From Microbacterium kyungheense (lineage in GTDB: Bacteria > Actinomycetota > Actinomycetes > Actinomycetales > Microbacteriaceae), in assembly GCF_006783905.1 (NCBI RefSeq), contig NZ_VFPE01000001.1:558001-622000 (forward strand): DNA of 64,000 nt. Direction: 5' to 3'. Under the pieces are notes generated by a model, which did not search any database, had not been told where the DNA came from, and saw nothing but the letters and a program-made list of their open reading frames with translations. Shown here one piece after another: positions 57,947 to 64,000 of this stretch. The position numbers and the translations under genes are program-made. Positions within the stretch are counted from its first letter, which is position 1. Every line of letters starts with the position of its first letter.

Positions 57947-57962
57947 GCTCAACGACCGGAGC
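57947..57962. repeat. Fragment of the dispersed repeat, copy D
   Basis: CTCGCTCAACGACCGG, the same end block as in copies A-C, 18 bases after the EAL stop. Confidence 0.5.
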
Positions 57963-57969
57963 CAGGTGC

Positions 57970-57986
57970 TGCACAACAGGTGTGCA
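57970..57986. promoter_or_regulatory. Inverted repeat upstream of the membrane glycosidase gene
   Basis: TGCACA-ACAGG-TGTGCA. It contains AACAGGTGT, shared with the dyads at 61116 and 61174, so the same regulator may act at both loci. Confidence 0.4.
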
Positions 57987-58039
57987 ACGGGTTGGGGGAA
58001 CGGTCTGGCGTGCGGGAACGCCCGACTTAGGATCGGAGG

Positions 58040-61000
58040 ATGACGACGGCGCGAGGGCGAGGCATCCTCGCTGTCGTCACCGCGATCGTCCTGCTCGCGC
58101 TCGGCGCCGGGGTCGCGTTCGCCGTCGGCGACGCGCTCGGCATCCGCACCGAGTCCGCCGAGCAGATGCAGCCCGCACCCGCCGCCGCGGTCATCGCGAC
58201 GCCGGCGGTCGCCCCGCCCGAGCTCGCCGCGGTCGACGTGCCCGACACCGAGCGGGCCGGGGTGGCGATGGACGAGCTGCGCGACGCGATCGCGGGCGCT
58301 CCCGAGGAGCTTCGACAGGCTCCGCGACCCAGCCTGTCCCTCACCGTCGTCGACGCCCCCGAAGGCGACGACGACGCGTACGTGCTGGACGGCGATGCCG
58401 AAGCGCTGACCGTCACGGCGACCGCCGAAGCCGGCACGACCCGGGCGATCTACGACCTCGCCGCGCAGGTGCGGGCTGCGAAGCCGCTTACCGACCTGCT
58501 CGGCGCGCACGAGGCATCCCGGCTCCCGCTGCGGATGACCGACCTCGGCGCCGTCGGCGTCGCGCCCGACCCGGCCGAGTGGGAGTCGGGCACCGACTAC
58601 TCGCATGCGTCGAAGGCGTTCGCCGACGTGTTCCTGGCGGATGCGCCGTACATCGACGAGGACGCGCTCGCCGACGCCTACGACGACTACGACGTGTTCC
58701 TGCGCCATTCGCTCGCGAACGGGTTCAACGCCATCGCCTTCCCGGGCTTTGTCGAGTTCGTGACGTTCGACGACGCGCCGGGCGGCCCGGTCTACGCCGA
58801 GGGCGACGCGCACCGCGCCAAAGCGCTCGCGCTGCGCGAGGCGTTCGCGCCGTTCTGGGAGCGCGCCGACGAGCTGGGCGTCAAGGTCTTCCTGCGCACC
58901 GACATGCTGGCGCTCACCGGCCCGCTCGAGCAGCACCTGCAGGACACGTTCGGATCGCTCGACGCTGAGAACCCCGGACTGTGGGACGTCTACACCGCCG
59001 GGCTCGACGAGCTCTACGACGCGGTGCCGGCGCTCGACGGCGTGCTCATCCGCATCGGCGAAGCCGGGACGGTGTACGACGTCGACGGCTGGGACTATTA
59101 CTCCGCGCTCAAGGTCACCACGGTCGACGCCGTGCGCGCGATGCTCGACGCCTTCACGGCGCAGGCCGAGGCATCCGATCGCGAAGTGATCTTCCGCACC
59201 TGGTCGGTCGGCGTCGGCGCCGTCGGCGACATGCACACCAGCTCCGACTCGTACGACGAGGTGCTGAACGGCATCGATTCGCCCGCGCTCATCGTCTCGA
59301 CGAAGTACACGCTCGGCGACTTCTACACGTGGCTGCCGCTCAACGACACGCTCGAACAGGGTTCGCAGCGGCGGATCGTGGAGTTCCAGAGCCGCCGCGA
59401 GTTCGAGAACTTCGGCGCCTTCGCGAACGACCTCGGCGCCGAGTACCAGTGGGCGCTGCAGCAGCTGCTCGCCGCGAACGACAGGATCGAGGGCGTCTGG
59501 GTGTGGACCCAGGACGGCGGGCCGTGGCGCGCCGGGCCCATGACGCTGTACCTCAAGGCCGGGTTCTGGCAGCTGTACGAACTCAACACGCAGGTCGCGG
59601 CATCCCTCGCCCGCGACCCTGCTGCGGACGTCTCGGTGGTGACGGAGGACTGGGCGCGCGAGTGGTTCTCGGACGACCCGGCGACGGTGGATGCCATCGT
59701 CTCGGCGATGGGCCGGTCCCGCGACGCGATCGCGCACGGCCTGTACATCGCGCCGTTCGCGCAGCAGCGGGTGTTCGCCATCGGCCTCGAGCCGCCGCCC
59801 ATGATGTGGATCTTCGAGTGGGACATCCTGACCGGCGATTCCGCCGTGCTCGACGTCATGTACTCGATCGTGCGCGACGCAGACGGCGGCATCGACGCGG
59901 CGATCGCCGACGGCGAGGACGCCGTCCGGACGGCCCAGGCCATGCGTGACGAGGTCGCGGGGACGGATGCCGCCACCTGGCGCACTCCCGAGATCCGCGA
60001 CGCGTTCGTCGGGGCTCTCGACTACGAGGTCGACACGCTGCGTCTGCTGTCGTCGTACCGGTCGCTGATCCTGCACCAGGGGGAGTGGCACGACACGCTC
60101 TCGCCCGACGCGCGCGCCGAGTGGGATGCCGACCGCGCGACCTTCGAGAAGCTCGCCGCCGCGCACCTCGAGGCCTACGACGGCGACATCGACCACCCGG
60201 CACTCAACCTCACCGCTGCGCAGCTGGGCATCCAGCGGTCGGAGCGCGACGACACGATGGCATGGCTCGCGCGCGTGCTGCTCGTGCTGGCGCTCGCCTG
60301 GGTCGTGATCGGCATGCTCGCCGCGCGCACGCGCCTCGTGCGACGACCGGGCGCAGCCGCGGCCCGTGCCACCTGGATCGCCTCGACCCGGCCGTGGCGC
60401 GCGCGCGAATCCACGCTCGGCATGCTCGAGCTCGACCGATGGCTGCTGCTCATCATCCCCGCAGCCCTGCTGGTCGCGACGCGCGCCGTGCAGACCTCGT
60501 TCCTCTCGTGGACGCACGTGGCCGTCGTCATCGGCACGTGGGTGGTGTTCGCCCTCGTGCTGCGGCTGTTCGTGCGGCGCCGCTCGCCGTGGCCCGTGAT
60601 CGCCGCGGTCGGCGGGGTCGTCGTGCTGCGCTGCATCCTGACCCTCTTCGCCCTGTCGTTCACGGGACCCGGCGGGTACTGGTACGCGTTCTGGACCGAG
60701 CCCGCGCTGCGCACGGCGTACATCGCGGTCGCCTTCGCGCTGTTCGTGTGGGTGTTCGTCGCCGCCGGGTGGGCGCTGTCGGCCCAGGTCGGCGCCCGTC
60801 GGGCGACCGGCTACGTGCTCGCAGCCGTCGGCGCCGGGCTGCTCGTTCCGTCGGCGATCGTCGGCGCCATCGGCCTGGAGGCCGCCCTCACCGTCTGGAA
60901 CGACGAGATGGGGCTGCTGCCCTGGGGCCTCGCCCGCATCCTGGGCATCACCACGTACCTCGACATCCCGGCCGAGACGCCCTGGTTCGCGGCGTCGTTC

Positions 61001-61081
61001 GCGCTCGTGCTGCTCATCGCCGGGGTGCTGCTGGCGCTGCCGTGGGGACGGCAGCGGGCCGCGGCATCCACTCGCTCGTGA
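58040..61081 (+). CDS. Membrane-anchored glycosidase-like protein (alpha-glucuronidase-like) with multi-helix C-terminus
   Basis: A 1013-residue protein. N-terminal anchor helix ILAVVTAIVLLALGAGVAF (residues 9-27), then a small beta/alpha domain ending AEAGTTRAIYDLAAQVRA like the N-domain of GH67/GH20 enzymes, and a barrel-like region about 165-560 (FAFPGFVEF-type strands: NGFNAIAFPGFVEFVTF, ELGVKVFLRTDMLAL, FRTWSVGVGAVGDMH, EGVWVWTQDGGPW). A helical domain follows. Residues about 755-1005 hold six to seven membrane helices. GGATCGGAGG precedes ATG 58040. It may cleave glucuronosyl or related bonds outside the membrane and feed the importer that follows. The fusion is unusual; family is tentative. 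Confidence 0.6.
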   Translation: MTTARGRGILAVVTAIVLLALGAGVAFAVGDALGIRTESAEQMQPAPAAAVIATPAVAPPELAAVDVPDTERAGVAMDELRDAIAGAPEELRQAPRPSLSLTVVDAPEGDDDAYVLDGDAEALTVTATAEAGTTRAIYDLAAQVRAAKPLTDLLGAHEASRLPLRMTDLGAVGVAPDPAEWESGTDYSHASKAFADVFLADAPYIDEDALADAYDDYDVFLRHSLANGFNAIAFPGFVEFVTFDDAPGGPVYAEGDAHRAKALALREAFAPFWERADELGVKVFLRTDMLALTGPLEQHLQDTFGSLDAENPGLWDVYTAGLDELYDAVPALDGVLIRIGEAGTVYDVDGWDYYSALKVTTVDAVRAMLDAFTAQAEASDREVIFRTWSVGVGAVGDMHTSSDSYDEVLNGIDSPALIVSTKYTLGDFYTWLPLNDTLEQGSQRRIVEFQSRREFENFGAFANDLGAEYQWALQQLLAANDRIEGVWVWTQDGGPWRAGPMTLYLKAGFWQLYELNTQVAASLARDPAADVSVVTEDWAREWFSDDPATVDAIVSAMGRSRDAIAHGLYIAPFAQQRVFAIGLEPPPMMWIFEWDILTGDSAVLDVMYSIVRDADGGIDAAIADGEDAVRTAQAMRDEVAGTDAATWRTPEIRDAFVGALDYEVDTLRLLSSYRSLILHQGEWHDTLSPDARAEWDADRATFEKLAAAHLEAYDGDIDHPALNLTAAQLGIQRSERDDTMAWLARVLLVLALAWVVIGMLAARTRLVRRPGAAAARATWIASTRPWRARESTLGMLELDRWLLLIIPAALLVATRAVQTSFLSWTHVAVVIGTWVVFALVLRLFVRRRSPWPVIAAVGGVVVLRCILTLFALSFTGPGGYWYAFWTEPALRTAYIAVAFALFVWVFVAAGWALSAQVGARRATGYVLAAVGAGLLVPSAIVGAIGLEAALTVWNDEMGLLPWGLARILGITTYLDIPAETPWFAASFALVLLIAGVLLALPWGRQRAAASTRS

Positions 61082-61115
61082 GTCCGGTCGGGCGCCGGTC
61101 GGCCTCCCGCTCCTG

Positions 61116-61284
61116 AAAACAGGTGTTCTGGCGAGCGCAGGCGGATTTGGACGGGAACCGGCCTGTCTCCGCCGAAACACCTGTTCTGGAGAAGGCGGAT
61201 CCGGCGAACGCGTGTTTCCGCTCGATAACGGTTGGGAGAAAATTCCAAAACACGCGTGACACATGGTGGTTTCTTCCATAGTGT
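61116..61284 (+). promoter_or_regulatory. Promoter with four operator-like dyads
   Basis: Two dyads, AAAACAGGTGTTCT (61116-61129) and GAAACACCTGTTCT (61174-61187), centres 58 bases apart, are followed by inverted copies ACGCGTGTTT (61208-61217) and AAACACGCGT (61248-61257). A promoter GTGACA (61256), 17 bases, TAGTGT (61279) lies downstream. They precede the importer operon at 61336. Confidence 0.6.
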
Positions 61285-61335
61285 GAGTCGCGGCCGGAAG
61301 GCCGACTCAAGAGTTTGACGCACAAGGGAGATCAC

Positions 61336-62631
61336 ATGAGGAAGCGCATCCTGCCCATCGCCGTGTTGGGTGTGGCAGTTCTCGGCATCACCGCCTGCAG
61401 CGGCGGCGGTGGCGGCAACAGCGGAGACGACTCGGCCTCGGGCGACGGCAAGACGCTCGACGTCTGGATCATGCAGGGCACGAACCCCGACGCCGAGCCG
61501 TTCTTCGACGAGGTCGCCGACGCGTTCAAGGAAGAGACCGGCGCCGAGCTGAACGTCGAGTTCGTGCAGTGGGCCGACGCCCACGACCGGTTCGTCACCT
61601 CGATCGCCGGCGGCACGACCCCCGACGTCGCCGAGACCGGCACCACGTGGACGCCCGAGTTCGCCGACGCCGGCGCGCTCGCGCCCATCACCGACTACGT
61701 CAAGGACGACGGCCTCGAAGACGACCTCGTGGAAGGCCTCGTGAAGTCGGGCACCTACGACGACGAGCTCTACGGCATGCCCTGGTACGCCGGCGTGCGA
61801 TCGCTCGTCTACCGCTCCGACATCTTCGAGGAGCTGGGCCTGGACGCCCCGACCAACTGGGACGAGCTGCGCGAGGCCGCGCTGGCGATCAAGGCCGCTC
61901 ACCCCGACATGACCGCGGTCGCCGTTCCCGGTGACGCCGAGTTCACGGTCTACCCGTGGGTGTGGGGCGCCGGCGGCGAGGTCGCCACCGAGAAGGACGG
62001 CACCTGGACGAGCGAGCTCGACTCGCCCGAGTCGGTGAAGGGTCTGGAGTTCTGGACCGGTCTCGCCACGCAGGACGACCTGTCGTCGGCCGGCGCCACG
62101 ACGTGGAAGGAGACGGACGTGCTCGACGCGTTCGCCGCCGGCACCGTCGGCATGGCGATCATGGGCTCGTGGACGCCGTCCGCGATCGTCGAGAAGGGTC
62201 CCGACATGGAGGGCAAGTTCGCCGCCGTGCCGATCCCCGGTGAAGAGGACGGCATCTCGCCGTCGGTGCTCGGCGGCTCGCACCTGAGCATGTTCGAGAC
62301 GGCCAAGGACAAGGACCTCGCGTTCGCGTTCATCAAGATGATGACCACGGGCGAGTTCGCCGAGAAGTGGGGCGAGCAGAGCGGGTACTTCCCGGGCCAG
62401 AAGTCGCTGCTGGAGAAGTCGATCGAGAACGCCGACCCGCTGGTGCAGCCGTTCGCGACGCAGATGGTCGACGGCGGCGCGTCCGTGCCGGTGACCCCCA
62501 CCTTCGGTGCCGTCCAGGCCAAGAAGACGACGAGTGCCATGATGCAGGCGATCCTGTCGGGCACGAAGGACGTCGAGACGGCCGCGAAGGATGCCGCGGC
62601 CGAGATGACCGCGACGCTCAACGGGAACTGA
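61336..62631 (+). CDS. ABC sugar transporter, substrate-binding lipoprotein
   Basis: A 431-residue binding protein. Signal peptide with lipobox ITAC, Cys21. The body has TLDVWIMQGTNPDAEPFFDEV near 40, VTSIAGGTTPDVAETGTTW near 90, DELYGMPWYAGVRSLVYRSDIF near 140 and PTNWDELREAAL, all family-1 patterns. ATG 61336 follows AAGGGAG; the ATG at 61315 lacks a ribosome site. It heads an operon with two permeases and lies next to the membrane glycosidase. Confidence 0.93.
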   Translation: MRKRILPIAVLGVAVLGITACSGGGGGNSGDDSASGDGKTLDVWIMQGTNPDAEPFFDEVADAFKEETGAELNVEFVQWADAHDRFVTSIAGGTTPDVAETGTTWTPEFADAGALAPITDYVKDDGLEDDLVEGLVKSGTYDDELYGMPWYAGVRSLVYRSDIFEELGLDAPTNWDELREAALAIKAAHPDMTAVAVPGDAEFTVYPWVWGAGGEVATEKDGTWTSELDSPESVKGLEFWTGLATQDDLSSAGATTWKETDVLDAFAAGTVGMAIMGSWTPSAIVEKGPDMEGKFAAVPIPGEEDGISPSVLGGSHLSMFETAKDKDLAFAFIKMMTTGEFAEKWGEQSGYFPGQKSLLEKSIENADPLVQPFATQMVDGGASVPVTPTFGAVQAKKTTSAMMQAILSGTKDVETAAKDAAAEMTATLNGN

Positions 62632-62641
62632 GCGGCACCGC

Positions 62642-63616
62642 ATGGCATTCATGCCCCAGGCGCCGGTGGCGGAGGAGCACGTCTCTTCCGCCGCCGGCGC
62701 GGCGGTCGCCCCCGGATCCCGCCGCCGCCCGATCGACAGGCTGCGGCCGTGGATGCTGCTCGCGCCCGCGCTCGTCGTGCTCGCGGGTCTGCTGCTGTGG
62801 CCGCTGATCCGGGTGGTGCTGTTCTCGTTCCAGGACTACGGCCTGCGCGAGATCGTCTCGGGGGAGCCGAACTTCATCGGCTTCGACAACTTCGTCGAGA
62901 TCCTCACGAGCCCCACGTTGTGGACGGTCGTGCTGCCCAACACCGTCGGCTTCGCGATCCTCTCGGTGGTCGGCACCGTGGCGTTCGGCACGCTGGTCGC
63001 GCTGCTGCTGCAGTCGCTCGGCACCTTCTGGCGCACCGTCGTGGCGAGCGCCATCATGGCGGCCTGGGCGATGCCCGCCGTCACCGGCACGTACGTGTGG
63101 GTGTGGATCTTCGACGCCGACCGCGGCATCTTCAACCAGCTGATGATGCAGCTCGGGCTCATGGACGAGCCCTACAACTGGTTCACCAACCGCTGGTCGT
63201 TCTACGCGATCGTGCTGCTGAACGTCATCCACCACGGCTTCCCGTTCGTCGCGGTCACGATCCTCGCGGGGCTGCTCGGCGTTCCGAAAGAGACGCTGGA
63301 GGCGGCATCCCTCGACGGCGCCGGCGGGTGGCGGCGTTTCTGGAGCATCACCTTCCCGCAGCTGAACCAGGTGTTCGCGGTCGTCATCATCCTGTCGACC
63401 ATCTGGGACTTCAAGGTCTTCGCGCAGGTGTACCTCATGCCCGGCGGCTCGGGCTCGAACCGTGACGTGCTGAACCTCGGCGTGTGGTCGTACGTCGAAT
63501 CGTTCGGGCAGAACCGGTACGGCTTCGGCTCGGCGATCGCCGTGCTGCTGACCCTGCTGCTGCTCGCCATCACCGTCGTCTACGTGCGACGCCTGCTCAA
63601 GGAGGACCAGCTGTGA
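62642..63616 (+). CDS. ABC sugar transporter permease, MalF-like
   Basis: A 324-residue permease with six helices after a 30-residue cytoplasmic lead. The EAA loop EAASLDGAGGWRRFWSITFPQ is near residue 220. ATG 62642 (or 62651) begins 10 bases after the binding-protein stop. It overlaps the next permease by the GTGA junction at 63613. Confidence 0.93.
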   Translation: MAFMPQAPVAEEHVSSAAGAAVAPGSRRRPIDRLRPWMLLAPALVVLAGLLLWPLIRVVLFSFQDYGLREIVSGEPNFIGFDNFVEILTSPTLWTVVLPNTVGFAILSVVGTVAFGTLVALLLQSLGTFWRTVVASAIMAAWAMPAVTGTYVWVWIFDADRGIFNQLMMQLGLMDEPYNWFTNRWSFYAIVLLNVIHHGFPFVAVTILAGLLGVPKETLEAASLDGAGGWRRFWSITFPQLNQVFAVVIILSTIWDFKVFAQVYLMPGGSGSNRDVLNLGVWSYVESFGQNRYGFGSAIAVLLTLLLLAITVVYVRRLLKEDQL

Positions 63617-64000
63617 CCCGGCCCTCGATCGGACGACGCATCGTCAAGGGCGTCCTCGTCTTCCTGCTGCTCGTCTTCACGCTCTTCCCGACCTACTGGA
63701 TGCTCGTGAGCGCGTTCGACGAGAACCCGTCGGGCGGCGCGGAGCTCGTGCCCCGGCAGTTCACGCTCGACCACTTCGTGTTCGTGCTGACCGACGGCGG
63801 CTTCGCGACCTACCTGCGCAACTCGCTCGTCGTGGCGCTGGTGGTCGTGGTCGCCTCGGGCCTTCTGGGCCTGCTGGCCTCGGTGGCGGTCGCGCGCTTC
63901 AGGTTCACCCTGCGCACGCAGATCGTCATGATGATCCTCGTCGTGCAGATGGTGCCGCTGGAGGCTCTCGTCATCCCCCTCTTCGTGCAGGTGCGCGACC
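63613..64000 (+). CDS. ABC sugar transporter permease, MalG-like (cut by window end)
   Basis: Starts at GTG 63613 inside the previous stop. The readable 129 residues open with TRPSIGRRIVKGVLVFLLLVFTLFPTYWML (first helix) and continue through FVFVLTDGGFATYLRNSLVV and VASGLLGLLASVAVARF to MVPLEALVIPLFVQVRD. The EAA loop would lie past the window. Pair of the preceding MalF-like protein. Confidence 0.9.
   Translation, partial: MTRPSIGRRIVKGVLVFLLLVFTLFPTYWMLVSAFDENPSGGAELVPRQFTLDHFVFVLTDGGFATYLRNSLVVALVVVVASGLLGLLASVAVARFRFTLRTQIVMMILVVQMVPLEALVIPLFVQVRD

Noticed and set aside
57764..61279. A 1171-residue open frame on the - strand over the glycosidase gene
   Set aside because: Its composition is Arg/Gly/Asp/His-rich low complexity, as expected of the antisense of a high-GC gene; the + strand has a ribosome site and real domains.
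1..64000. CRISPR array or cas genes
   Set aside because: No series of regularly spaced identical repeats and no Cas-like protein was seen.
1..64000. rRNA genes or replication origin
   Set aside because: No rRNA-like sequence, DnaA-box cluster or dnaA/parAB neighbours.

Overview
The window is high-GC DNA (about 70% by eye) with short intergenic gaps, ATGA/GTGA start-stop overlaps, frequent GTG starts and AGGAGG ribosome sites. Gene content (LacI/ROK sugar operons, a SigK/RskA/fasciclin module, DUF4383, many EmrB/QacA transporters) points to an actinobacterium, most likely Microbacteriaceae such as Microbacterium. This is inferred from gene content, not from a marker gene.

Region 1 (1-3823): a phosphodiesterase, then a divergent TetR/EmrB-type exporter pair whose shared promoter carries three GAACANNGTTC dyads. 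Region 2 (3834-20421) is a carbohydrate-use locus. It has a LacI regulator with three matching operators, a ROK sugar kinase, an unusually long phosphomannose-isomerase-like protein, a MalEFG-type ABC importer, a six-hairpin-type glycosidase, an SGNH esterase, an SDR, a mannonate dehydratase, an SMP-30 lactonase and a mutarotase-like protein. Two DUF5005/DUF4185-like proteins stand at its two ends. The order mutarotase, dehydrogenase, lactonase, dehydratase suggests a non-phosphorylating oxidative route from a hexose to 2-keto-3-deoxygluconate, with the kinase/isomerase pair as a second entry.

Region 3 (20501-35005) is a run of transport and regulation cassettes: two MFS/TetR neighbourhoods, an ABC exporter co-transcribed with a histidine kinase and LuxR-type regulator, small basic proteins, a DUF1349 protein, a quinone-oxidoreductase-like protein, another divergent MFS/TetR pair with a clear operator, and an OhrR-like MarR regulator with a glutathione peroxidase. 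Region 4 (about 36035-40560) is accessory DNA: a broken serine recombinase, the tail of an IS3-type transposase, an orphan two-gene membrane system, a DUF3800 protein, a membrane/coiled-coil protein and a tRNA-like sequence at the right edge, with lower coding density and more ordinary base composition.

Region 5 (40586-54627) returns to core-like genes: DinB-like and EVE-like proteins, an aldo-keto reductase, SigK/RskA/fasciclin with a SigK-like promoter, an ADP-ribosylglycohydrolase, lipoproteins, a patatin, an MFS/MarR operon with twin MarR operators, DUF4383 genes, a WYL regulator and a DrrAB exporter. Region 6 (54631-57928) has a GGDEF protein with PAS and GAF domains and, nearby, a lone EAL protein with a damaged active site. 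Region 7 (58040 to the end) is a second sugar locus: a 1013-residue membrane-anchored glycosidase-like protein and a MalEFG-type importer behind a promoter with paired dyads; the last permease runs off the window. A dispersed intergenic repeat links regions 5 and 6.
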